Assembly (NCBI RefSeq): GCF_033958435.1
Contig: NC_134138.1
Span: forward strand, 23,280,598 to 23,344,597
Source: Carettochelys insculpta
Lineage: Eukaryota; Chordata; Testudines; Carettochelyidae
DNA: 64,000 nt
Direction of reading: 5' to 3'
In this document: piece by piece, positions 45,858 through 55,905 of the stretch
How positions within the stretch are numbered: the stretch's first letter is position 1
Layout of the letters: each line of letters begins with the position of its first letter
Program-made: the position numbers and the translations under genes
Notes under the pieces: generated by a model
Told to the model about the DNA's origin: nothing
Seen by the model: only the letters and a program-made list of their open reading frames with translations
The model's database searches: none

Positions 45858-47195
45858 AATGACATCAAAAAGTCACTTCATTAACCGATATAACAGTCTG
45901 CTCCAGTACTTAAAATAGTTAATAATTGCAGCACCTCAGATAACATAGTACCAAGGCCAGCAACAAATGTTGTAGCGGGGGTGAAACGTTGGACAAATAT
46001 TGACCTTTTGAGGGTAACTGATGCAAAAAGAATATTTTATAGGAAAAATTATCACAATGACATCAGGTTTTTTTTTTCATAGCTGGTGCTTGTGTAGTCC
46101 TAAGAATCTTGGCCTAAGCATTCAAAACTGCCTAGAAGAATTTTGACATATGGAAAACAGGCTCTAATCTCGTGCCGAGAACACTGCTGTGCTGATTTAC
46201 CTTTGCTCGTTTTGGTTGAAATCTAATTACCCCAACTTCTTGTGCTGTCCAGTCACCCCTACTTTTCTGAATTAAAAAACAGAATGAAAAACTTCCTCCA
46301 GACCGAGTTTCCACCAAATTAAAGCCTCATTTCTGTTCCCCTTTTACACGTTCCTGGTTTGGAGTTATGTAACTAATTATCTTGAGAACAAACAGTGAGT
46401 CCCGATGCAACAGCCCATGGGTCACGTGAAATTACATTTTCTGCAGACCCATGGAAAGAGGAACACAGGAAGACAGGAGTTGGCACATCCCTCTGCACAG
46501 TATTGCAAGGCAGAGGCCTGTACAGTGACTTCCAGGCAAACATCATCCACTGCTTCTCTCAAGGGCTGTTTTGTTTATTCATTTTCTTGTCTTCAGCAGT
46601 GTTGGAAAGATCCTGTCAGGCACTTTCCAACAAACATGCCCCAGGTGAGGAAGCAGGAGAGAGAATGGGTCCACCTTAACCATGGCACCTCTCTCCTCCA
46701 GAACGAGTGGAAATAAGGCCCTCTGATGGGGGTGGGGCCAAATGGGGCAATTACATTGGGTCTGGGTGGATTTAATGGAGCTCGGAGCTGCTGCTGCTCA
46801 AGTCCTTTTAGTTAATGCTTCTGTAGCAGTTATGACAAATCCCTCCTCAGTCCCTTAGGGGTTCTGTGCTTCCCAGAGGCTCCTTGTGTGCCTCAGAGAC
46901 TCACAGAGGCCCTTTGTTGCCCTGGTTCTTCCCAAAAGCAAGGCTCTCCCTTTACCAAGCCATTTTCATCAGAGGCCAGTCCCAGCTGGAGACGGAGTAG
47001 AAACCTCTCCACTGGTCTTGAACTGCTCTGGTTTTGCCCCAGTCAGGCAGCCCTCCAGGGGAAATGGTGTGGGGGGGAGTCCATTCCCGCTCACTGCCCT
47101 GGACTCCAGCCCAGGGATCCTAGGGAAGGAGGGAGCTGGTGGGGCTTTTGCTCCTGCTCCATGCCAGTGACCTTTTCCTGGGCGTCTTCACCCAC
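45858..47195. other. No supported gene
   Basis: 46395-46716 and 46886-47238 have overlapping frames without motifs. 46720-47195 is GC-richer and could be an unrecognised repeat. Confidence 0.4.
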
Positions 47196-47252
47196 CCCTT
47201 CCTTCTGGAACAACAAGAAATCCTGTGGCACCTTATAGACTAGCAGATATTT

Positions 47253-47292
47253 TGGAGTATAAGCATTCGTGGGCAAAGACCCACTTCATCAG
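47253..47292 (-). ncRNA. Hammerhead-ribozyme-like motif in PLE tail
   Basis: Minus strand: CTGATGA (perfect), AGTGGG-TCTT-TGCCCAC, GAAT (for GAAA), then GCTTATACTC, where GC..TTAT..AC would be a two-pair stem III and TC the cleavage pair. Two positions are changed from an ideal core. Confidence 0.65.
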
Positions 47293-47619
47293 ATGCATGA
47301 GTGGGGGGTGGGGGTTCACAGGACTATTTAAAGAGTGGGGTCCCAGTAAAAGGGAGGGCCAGAGCTGACAAGATCTATTCAGTCAGGGTGGAAATGATCC
47401 ATATAAGTAGTCTACATCAAGAGAGGAGAAAAAACAAGTCAGATCACTCAGGGGGGATGTGGCCTATTGTCAGACTCTAATATGGAGACGTGAACTTCCG
47501 TCACAGAGAAATTGTTTTTGTAAGGGACCAGCCACTCCCAGTCTCTGTTTAATCATTGGTTGATGGAGTCAAATTTGCAAATGAATTGCAGCTCAGAGAT
47601 TTCTCTCTCCGTTTTATTT

Positions 47620-48193
47620 CTAAAATTTTTGCTGTTGTTGGACTGCTGCTTTTAAATCTGTTACTGAGTATCCAGGGAGACTGAAGTGTTCTCCTACAGG
47701 TTTGTGTACGTTGCCATTCCTGGTGTCTGATTTATGTCCATTTATTCTTTTACATAGAGACTGTCCAGTTTGGCCAATGTAAATTTCAGTGGGGCATTGC
47801 TGGCACATGATGGCATATATTATATTAGCACATGTGCAGGTAAAGGAGCCCCCGATGGTATGGTTGATGTTAGGTCCTGTGGTGATATCACTGGTGTAGA
47901 TATGTGAGCAGAGTTGGCAGTGGGGTTTGTTGCAGGGATCGGTTCCAGGCTTAGAGTTACTGTTTTGTGGTCTATAGTTGGTAGTGAGAATTTGTTTAAG
48001 GTTGGCAGGCTGTCTGTGAGAATGAAGGATCATTGTCTAGGATGGGTTGTAGATCCCTTAGGATGTGTTGGAGAGGCTTTAGCTGGGGGCTGTATGTGAT
48101 GGCCAGCAGTGTTCTCCTATTTTCCTTGTGAAGCCTGTCTTGTATTAGGTGGCTTCTGGGTACCCGTCTGACTCTGTCAATCTGTTTCTTCAC
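47620..48193 (-). pseudogene. PLE RT C-terminus and GIY-YIG endonuclease, one frameshift
   Basis: Two overlapping minus-strand frames join in sense. The first (48193 to 47996) encodes KKQIDRVRRVPRSHLIQD and ends near DNDPSFSQTACQP. The second (48033 to 47620) starts in the same region (ILHSHRQPANLKQILTTN) and goes on through DPCNKPHCQLCSH to IIYAIMCQQCPTEIYIGQT, LCKRINGHKSDT and KPVGEHF. The IYAI, YIG and Arg signature is intact, as is the Cys motif. The one frame change near 48010 disables the protein, and no RT catalytic part is present. Confidence 0.85.
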
Positions 48194-48254
48194 TTCCTTA
48201 GGTGGGTATTGTAGTTTGAGGAAAGTTTGTTAAAGGTCTTGTATTGCCAGTTCT

Positions 48255-48490
48255 CCTGGACTCCTTTCCCCTTCATATTACCTTCCCAGGGGATCCTGCC
48301 CATCAGTTCTCTGAGGGAGTCAAAGTCTGCTCTTCTGAAATCCAGGCTGTGTATTTTACTGCTCACCTTTCTTCCTTTTGTCAGGATCCTGAACTCTACC
48401 ATCTCATGATCACTGCAGCCCAGGTTGTCACCAACTTCTTGTTTGGAAGTATCAATGGTGTGCAGTACGGAGTTAGTTTTGATTTAATGG
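48255..48490 (-). pseudogene. CR1 LINE endonuclease C-terminal fragment
   Basis: On the minus strand the frame encodes GCSDHEMVEFRILTKGRK and then IHSLDFRRADFDSLRELMGR with IPWEG, the end of the CR1 apurinic-type endonuclease and the linker after it (SDHE being the catalytic SDH motif). Normal CR1 would continue with a 'W..FK' segment, but here PLE sequence follows after QENW. Confidence 0.8.
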
Positions 48491-48494
48491 GAAT

Positions 48495-50720
48495 CTGAAG
48501 CCTACTAAGCCAAGAGTAGCAATGTTAAGGGGCAACCTGCATTATGGTTTTTGATTGTGTTAAGAGTGAGCTGAACTTGTTCCCAGTGAAGGGCAGGGTG
48601 TCTAGGTCAAGCATCTTCAGAGAAAATACTCCAAATGGTTCTCAGGAGGTGAGAAGGGGAGAGAAGAGACGTGGACTGGAAACCCTCACAGCATTTTATC
48701 CGTCACACCAGGCAGTGTTAGCCTGTGCAATAAGAAGCCCCTCTTCACCCTATTACGAAAGGTTTATGGACACTCCATCGCTGACACATGTGAGGATGGG
48801 AGCAGTGGGGCCAACACCCACAATGGGCCTAGGGGCAAGGTGGGAGGGGGACCTAGCTCTGTGTCCCCCAGAAGGGGCAGGGCCAAAGGCAGAGGGGTGG
48901 GACCTACAGCCATTAGCCCTCAGCACCATTCAAATGGCAGTGCTGGGCCCCTCTTCCTTCACTCAGAGCCTCACAGAGCTGTGGCACTTCAAAGGGACCA
49001 GGAGCTCCAGCTACTGTTGCTGCTGAAGTAGCAGCAGTCGTTGTCAGAACTCTGGGCCCATTTGAAATCCTGGGCCCTGGGGCAACTCCCCCTTTTCCCC
49101 TGCCCCACTCCCCCATCCGCAAGCCTGGATGGGAGTGTGTTTGCTATTAATATTAGATCTATGTATGCATATGGGTCTGTGCCGTCCACCTGAAACGGTT
49201 CCACAAGGTCCTAGTAGGCAAGTAGGCTTTGGGCCTATTTCTCATGCAGAGTCCATTGGGTAGATAGCCCGCTGCCCCTCCTGTTTAGTGGGTGCACTGG
49301 AGCTTCTGAGGGTGGTAGTGCTGTGATTTGGGCAGCCGGGCCAGCAGTAGCAAACAGGTGGCAACTCTGTGCCAAACCTTGTTTTCACTGAACCCAGATA
49401 GGGCAGGCGTTCTGCTTTCCTCGTGCCCAGCCCAGCTAGTGGTTTGGAGGAGAACATATTGGTTGAAGGTTGCAGCACTAGCTCCTAAGTTGCTGTAACT
49501 TTTCACTCTGATTTCCTTTAGCTTCTGGGGCACATTTGCAAGTTGGATCGAAGACAGATGGGTGGGGACCCATTTGCAAACTAATTTTTCCTCTTATTAG
49601 ATTATCTTTTCTTTTAATTCCATAGTCCATATTCCTGAATAAAGAACTCATATCAGAAAAAAACAACTATTAATTCACTTATTAATTAACCAATGACAAC
49701 TTGAAATACACCCACATTTGGGCTACCTGATGTCACATGCCTTTCATATTTGATAATTGTACTGTGGAACTTTGTTTAATCAGTGGTGATACTTAAAAAT
49801 ATTCATGTTGGGAATTGCTGTGAAACATTTTATTTTAATGAATGGCTGTATGATCACTCAAGCTCTTATATCACATCCTTTCCCACACAGGTTCTTGCAT
49901 ACTTCTGCCAAATGTGTTAGCTGTTTACTTTTCCTTTGTTTTCACTCCAGCAGTGTGTGACTAAGCTGTAAGTGTTTTTTTTTAAATGATTTTGTAAGAA
50001 TGGCTTTGCAGACTTCACTGTTTATTGCCATCTGACAATGGTAAGGAATAACAAAAAGAGAATAATTTTTCTCTACTACTGAAGGAGGAACTTTATTTGA
50101 ATGAGGAAAACAGAATTACCCCATAATTTACACCTTTTCTCGTCAGTTTGCTCTGTATTTTCCCCCCCTAGAATTTTCCCAGTCTTTGACCTCTGTGTCT
50201 TTCTGCTACTGTTTTAAAGATTTTACTGTGACTTTTAGAGCACAGCTGCTTAGTTTGCAAATAAGGTTTTTTTCTATCTGGCAGATTCACAAACTCAACT
50301 TTTTGATGGGCAGTTGGATGGTGTAAAACAGTCTCCAAATCTGAGCCTATAATTTTGCAAAATATTTAAGCATAGAAATCCCAGACTAAATGCAAGTCCC
50401 TACACACGCTAACATTTGACATGAATGCAAATTATATGAGTGCAAATTTTATGTCTTTTTGGCATCTGTAGAAGATGTAGAAGATCAAGCCACTGATTAT
50501 GATGAAAATTTGAATTGACAAAACATATAATCTTGGGCCATATTCTGATAGTATTGTTTTGAGTAACAATTATTTACACCATGAATGGTCCCAGTAAGTG
50601 AGGGGATCAGAGTCTGGAACTAGCTTTGTAATTAACTGATTTCTTATTTATTCCCCTCCCTGCTTTTTAATAGGGCCTTTCATTTTATATGTAAATAGAT
50701 TATTTTTGCTTGTACCATAA
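48495..50720. other. No supported gene; possible GC-rich repeat
   Basis: 48740-49130 is GC-rich with GGCACTTCAAAGGGACCAGG and TTTGAAATCCTGGGCCC, a form found in turtle MITEs, but no ends are clear. The frame at 48544-49026 (160 codons) lies over it and is not called. 49670-50720 is unassigned and AT-rich. Confidence 0.35.
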
Positions 50721-50724
50721 TCAG

Positions 50725-50895
50725 GATTCAGTTTTATTCCTAACTCCGCCACTGACCAGCTTTGTGACCTGCCCCATTTTCCTCACTTGGACAATGAGAA
50801 TGGTACTTTCTTTCCTTTGCACTGTGCTTTGAAATCTCAGCAGGGGAAGCATTACATGAGAGCTAAATGATATTATTTATGATCTTGAGCAGGAT
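50725..50895 (+). repeat. MIR SINE
   Basis: GGATTCAGTTTTATTCCTAA, CTCCGCCACTGACCAGC, TTTGTGACCTGCCCC and GACAATGAGAATGGTAC follow the MIR order. Confidence 0.7.
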
Positions 50896-51626
50896 GAGTG
50901 ATCTAGATTATTTCTGTTGCAGGGGCTATTCATCTTCTACCATTTTTCTTCTTTAATGTATAGTTGGACACGGCTGAGTCCAACTAAAGTATGAATCTTT
51001 TATTTTTTTAATGTTAACAAAATGGAAGAGGCATATTATCATATATAACTCATACATGTTTTTACCTCACTCTTCCTTTCAACTTTCTCAGCACTTACCT
51101 CACCCTTTATCATTGGTCCAGGGAGATCTGTATTTAAGTCCTGTAGCCATCTGCATTTCTTACCATCTCTGTTTCCTGTGTGCAAAAACAACTGATTACT
51201 TCTGGGGAAACCTGATTTCCTGGCTCTGAAGATGTTTGTGGTTTTCATCATAAAGGAACTGAAATACATAGGGAATAGGGAGGATTACAGAGCACCCTGG
51301 GAACAGTCTTGAAAATCTGTAAATTAGGAAGATAATTTTCCTGTGTTGTCATGGTGATGCTAGAAGTACAGCCTTCCTTTGGTGGCTCACACTGTCCAAC
51401 ACCGGTAGCCATTCTCAGTAGGGGGTCTGATTTAAAACCCACTGAAGTCAATGGAAAGACCCCCACTGACCACACTGGGTCAGGCCATGGATGAATTAAC
51501 AATGTACACCGCTTTTTCAAACAACCTAGCCAGTGCTGCTTACTCCTTATGTGGAGTTTTGGGCTCCCTGGGAAAACTGGAAGCTGGTCAATCAGCCTGC
51601 CCTTTGTATCAGCTGCATTTCATACA
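50896..51626. other. No supported feature
   Basis: Unassigned sequence; the short frames have no motif. Confidence 0.45.
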
Positions 51627-52069
51627 GGCTACATCTACACTACAGCGATCTTTCGAAAGAAGTCCTTCCAGAAGATCTCTTCTGAAATAACTTCTTTCAA
51701 AACAGTGTGTCCAAACAGAAAAAAATGAATCAAAAGAGTGATCTGCTCTTTCGAAAGAGAGCATCCACACAGCCCCCACTCTTTCAAACGAAGGGGCCAG
51801 GGATTGAAAAATCTGGCGCTATGAGGACTGCTCTTGCTATAAAAAGGGCCTGCGGAGCATATACACTCATTTCCTTTGGAAAGAAGCTTTTGAAAGAAGG
51901 CACTTTTCCTGAAATGGGAGTGGAAGAGTGCTTTAGAAAGGAGCACTGCATTCTTTATATTTAATTTTAAAAGAACACTTTTCGTGTGTCGATGCTCTGC
52001 TGGATATTTTGAAAGAGCCCCTTTCTTTCAAAAAATATTTCAAAAGAACTTGCTAGTGCAGATGTGGCA
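51627..52069. mobile_element. TTCGAAAG-rich MITE
   Basis: The left end GGCTACATCTACACTA pairs with the minus-strand right end TGCCACATCTGCACTA. The interior has TTTCGAAAGA repeated in both orientations. Flanks aca and tca suggest a decayed 3-bp duplication. Non-coding. Confidence 0.7.
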
Positions 52070-52224
52070 TCATTCTCTTTGCTTGGATGCAGGGATCAGA
52101 GGAATAAAAGCACATCAGGAGTGGATTCTCAGTTGATCTAAATGTACTGGTTTGTAGCAGTTGACCCAGTCTATTGGGGGCCAGCAGGTGAGAATAAGTT
52201 AGCTACTAGTGAAGAAGTACAATT

Positions 52225-52405
52225 CACTAGTTAGGCCACTGTCCTGGGAGATCTGTCCTGTCCTCAGGAGATCTAGGTCAATTTTCTGCTCCATCCACTG
52301 TGGGAATGTCACATAGTCTTCTTTGCCACAGTACCTGCCATACATAAAAGAGAGACAATAACTATTCTCACAGAGGTTCTATGAGGACAAATGTATTAGA
52401 GATTG
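52225..52405 (+). repeat. MIR SINE
   Basis: GTTAGGCCACTGTCCTGGGA, GATCTAGGTCAATTTTCTGC and ATGTCACATAGTCTTCTTTG fit MIR with substitutions. Confidence 0.55.
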
Positions 52406-52532
52406 CAAGGCATTCAGTCATGACAGTAAACCTTCATATAATGTTGAATAGTAACAGAGAGGGAGCTGTGCTAGTCTATCTACTATCAAAACAAAAAAAC
52501 AGTCAAGCAGCACTTTAAAGACTAGCAAAATA

Positions 52533-52571
52533 ATTTAGGTGAGCTTTCGTGGGACAGACCCACTTCTTCAG
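52533..52571 (-). ncRNA. Hammerhead-ribozyme-like motif, inverted tail
   Basis: Minus strand: CTGAAGA, AGTGGG-TCTG-TCCCAC, GAAA, GCTCACCTAA. Both cores and stem II are intact; stem III and the cleavage site are not clear. Confidence 0.7.
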
Positions 52572-52630
52572 ACCATAGCCAGACCAGACGAGACTCGATA
52601 TTTAAGGCACAGAGAACATTCTCATGCTCC

Positions 52631-52978
52631 TGAACTAACATCATATATGCCATTATGTGCCAACAATGCCCAGATGCTTTGTACATTGGACAGACTTCAA
52701 ACTCTCTCAGACAAAGAGTTAATGGGCACAAAACAGACATCAAAACATTCCTGATCCACAAACCAGTTAGTCTACATTTTAATGGAGTGGGCCATTCTGT
52801 TAATGACTTAGGAGTTTGCATCTTATTGAAGAATTTTCAGTCTGCTTTAGAAACAGAAGTTGCTGAACTCTCCTTCATATTCAAATTCGACACATTAACA
52901 CGTGGTTTGAACCGGGATGCAAATTTGCTGGAACATTATAGGGGCTCTTTGGCACACTTGGCTTCATCTAATTCTTGA
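52631..52978 (+). pseudogene. PLE GIY-YIG endonuclease domain, C-terminal frame intact
   Basis: From NIIYAIMCQQCPDALYIGQT the frame stays open through LRQRVNGHKTD, KPVSLHFNGVGHS, FIFKFDTLTRGLNRDANLL and EHYRGSL to a natural stop at 52976-52978. The IYAI, YIG and Arg positions of the nuclease core are visible. A TGA at 52631-52633 just before the domain closes the frame upstream, and the RT part is missing, so no working protein is made. The ATG at 52655 is internal to the domain. Confidence 0.85.
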
Positions 52979-53112
52979 CTTCCCCCTCTCCCCCCACCCC
53001 TCTGCTCTCTGATTTGCTCACCTTGATAATTTTTTTCTGATTTCTCAACTTTTATTCCTGTTTTTGGTTCTCTATGCCTTAGATGTCGAGTCTGTTCTGG
53101 TCTGGCTATGAT

Positions 53113-53150
53113 CTGAAGAAGTGGGTCTGTCCCACGAAAGCTCACCTAAT
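53113..53150 (+). ncRNA. Hammerhead-ribozyme-like motif, forward tail
   Basis: CTGAAGA, AGTGGG-TCTG-TCCCAC, GAAA, GCTCACCTAA: same as the inverted partner at 52533-52571, with all core bases kept. Confidence 0.7.
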
Positions 53151-53586
53151 AAATTATTTTGTAAGTCTTTAAAGTGCTACTTGACTGCTTTTTTGTCTTC
53201 ATATAATGTGTGTGAGGTCACACTAGTGGGGGAGGGCCCATGCCATTCCTGGGAGTACCGGAATGTCTAATATTCTGGTATCTCATAGGTTTTTAACTAG
53301 CTGGTGTAATTATAGGTGACAGTCTTATTCGTGCAAATGTCTAACAGGATTTGAAAGTTTAATGTCTCTCAGTGTGCTAAATATTTCCTCTTGTTTGGAT
53401 GTGGTTTCCTCCATTATGAGCTCTTCGTAGAAATTGTATTTTCAACATCATTTGCTTTTTCAACTCACTGGAAAGTTTTGCGGTGTCCTTGTTTGTGATG
53501 GGGATTTTATGCACATGGTGGAGATGCACAAAACTGATCTGTCTTCGGCTGGCAGTCAACTTTTGTACTCCTTGCTATCATGAGTA

Positions 53587-53737
53587 GGGACATCTACAGG
53601 GTAAACATTCCTGTCAACCTTCCTCAGTGAGGACAGTCAGGTAAGTCAGTTTCAGATATGCCAATTCAAGCTATGCAATTGCTGTAGCTAGAATTGTGTA
53701 TCTGAAATTGCCTTACCAGCATAGTGTAGCCCAAGCC
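53587..53737. mobile_element. Short MITE of the TCTACAC group
   Basis: The left end GGGACATCTACAGGGTAAAC pairs weakly with the minus-strand right end GGCTTGGGCTACACTATGC. AGCTAGAATTGTGTATCTGA inside also occurs, diverged and inverted, in 62350-62549. Confidence 0.55.
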
Positions 53738-55444
53738 TGAATAGTGCTTACAACTTGAGTAGCCACATTAAAATCAGCGGGACTGGTTTACAAATAGAAG
53801 TATTATCTGTAACAAACTTATCGCAATTTGCTTCAAAATGAGTTCCTACAGGGTTATAAGTAAGGTATGAGAAGGCAAATGGTGCGATTCTAAATGTTGC
53901 CTCAAATGTTCCCAGCAAAAGTCCTGGGAATATTTTATATCAAAGGTATTTAGCTATAAGGCACTATTTAATTGTTTATTTTGGAAACAGAAAGGGTGAT
54001 TCACTTATGTGGGATACTCCCAGGCTATTAGCAAACAGGATCCATGGCACGTCATAGTTTTTAGATCACATTACACCCAATTCATTCATTTTACTTTAAT
54101 TAATAAGAATACTAAGAAATATAGCTGTATGAGCTAAGCATGGTACAGTGGATTGTGCCTTATAGGTTGCCTGGTGCTGGTAATGAAGCAGAACCACTCT
54201 ACCCCTGCAAGAGCTCAACTGATCTTTAGTTCATTCCAGTGAAGAATAAAACCAAATGATAAACCTTGAAACAGTTATTACAACTTTTTCAGTACCTTGA
54301 AAGCATCATGCACATGGAAAAAATTAGTCAGCTACAGTAGGCATTTTACATGGGACATTTGATCTAAAGTTATAAATTAGAAATTATTTTTCCTTTCTGT
54401 GCTTAGAAGCATTATGGTACATAAAAAATGAAAGTAATAAATTCAGCCATGTTTGGGAGAGGTTTAGATGTAGCAAAGGCAGGGTCTTGTAAGTACATAG
54501 AGAGGGAAAGATAGTCCTAGCTACTAACATTTCCAGTTGGTTTTGCTCTTTAACTTGTTGAATTTGTTATCTGCTCAAAAGAGTGGAGGACCAGTTCAAT
54601 GGCCAATTGTATATCATCCCGATTTCTGCCTCTTAATAAGCTCAGACACATCCTGCTTCAAAGTATCAATAACTGAGTCTTAAAAGCCCCCCAAAATACC
54701 AGCTTGCGATTATGATGAAGCTTTTCCAGTCTAAGCCACCTAAAATTCAGCTCCAAAATCTATATTTCAGCACTCAGCTTTGAAAAATTTGGCCACATTT
54801 TACATTGGACAACCCCCCACAAGTATAGAAGACAGGTTTCTGCTTGGAAGAGCTGGGAGAAGTGTCCATGTAGTCTGACTCCATCTTTTCAGTTGTGGGA
54901 TTTGCAACACACCTGAGCCTTGGACCAGATTTGCTGAGGTAACATTGGCTGAGGTGGGACAAACCTACAGAGTTCTAGTTTTGAGTTTGGGAAATTTGAT
55001 AGTTTTTACCCCAGAACAGGCAAAACATGGCAGCTGTGGCTGGGTTTTAGTTTGAGTCTTTGAGCACAGGAAATTCAAAGCAGCATTCAGAGGATATGCA
55101 CCTGTGCACACTGAGACCAAGGTTCATGCAAACTGTAACGGCTGAGCTCTGCCAACTTCTATTACCTACCAGGTATTTAACATGCTGTTGGGTATTGAAT
55201 CTCTCTCTCTCTCTCATATTCAGATATAACACCTTGATTACCAGTTTCCATAATCAGAGGATGGCCTTTTTACCAAGGGAGACTAGACATTGCGGACTGC
55301 CATCCACATGTTGGGTTGGACACTCTTCCACTACATGAGTTACTGTTTGCATCATTGCTCCACAGTCACAACCTGGGGAGAAAACCAGGCCAAGTCAGCA
55401 CATGGTTGTGGAAATTCTGGCTGAGCAACACAGTAGTCTGCTGA
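53738..55444. other. No supported gene; (TC)n run
   Basis: A (TC)n run lies at about 55199-55215. The rest is unassigned AT-rich sequence. Confidence 0.45.
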
Positions 55445-55650
55445 ACCTGGCCCAGGCTGAGTCAGACCAAAGGTCCACCTAGCCCAGTATCTTGGCTTCT
55501 GACAGTGACCAATGCCAAGTGCCTCAGATGGAGTGAATAGAATGGGGAATCATCAAGTGATCCATCCACATTTGCCCATTCCCAGCTTCTGACAAACAGA
55601 GGCGAAGGACACCATTCCCTGTTGTCTATTACTAGCTTCTGGCAAAGAAG
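55445..55650 (-). mobile_element. CR1 LINE 3' end
   Basis: GAGTCAGACCAAAGGTCCAC, AGCCCAGTATCTTGGCTTCT, CATCAAGTGATCCATCC and CTTCTGACAAACAGAGGC are the reverse of the CR1 3' end. Confidence 0.85.
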
Positions 55651-55822
55651 CTAGGATCAACTGGACAAAGAGGAAGGTGCAGTGATTGACTTCTGAGCAT
55701 ATTTGGTATGGGAGTTGCTGTTTCTAATTCATGCTTCTCTAATCCACACACAGTTAATTGTCTCAGACAGTGGCACTCAGATGACTTAGAGAAAGAATGA
55801 GTCTTCTCTACAGACTTAGCTG

Positions 55823-55905
55823 AAAGCCAGCTGGCCTTTAGTTAAAGTGGTAGAGGCTCATGCACTAAGTTTCAAGAGGTCCCTGATTCAGTTCTACCTG
55901 TTGGT
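55823..55905 (+). repeat. tRNA-derived SINE head (family 2)
   Basis: AGCCAGCTGGCCTTTAGTTA, AAGTGGTAGAGGCTCATGCA (A-box region) and GATTCAGTTCTACC (decayed B box) give a tRNA-like head, the most complete of the three copies. Confidence 0.6.

Larger units (their letters stand above)
47196..48254 (-). mobile_element. PLE copy, 5'-truncated, abutting CR1
   Basis: On the minus strand the order is RT C-terminal remnant, Cys-rich motif, GIY-YIG, 3' untranslated region, hammerhead-like motif (47253-47292) and the tail AGTCTATAAGGTGCCACAGG. It belongs to a different subfamily from the other copies: its tail reads GGTGCCACAGG rather than AGTGCTACTTG. Its 5' end joins CR1 sequence at about 48254. I do not see a target duplication. 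Confidence 0.8.
52432..53209 (+). mobile_element. PLE insertion with exact 13-bp target duplication
   Basis: cttcatataatgt occurs exactly at 52432-52444 and 53197-53209. Between them: an inverted tail (52445-52580) with a hammerhead-like motif, the GIY-YIG coding part (about 52630-52978), a 3' untranslated part, and a forward tail with a second hammerhead-like motif (53113-53150). The RT and the Cys-rich motif are lost. It is the best-bounded PLE in the window. Confidence 0.9.

Noticed and set aside
48544..49026. 160-codon open frame on the plus strand
   Set aside because: Overlaps a GC-rich repeat-like block and ends in a CAG/CTG-like run; no domain seen.
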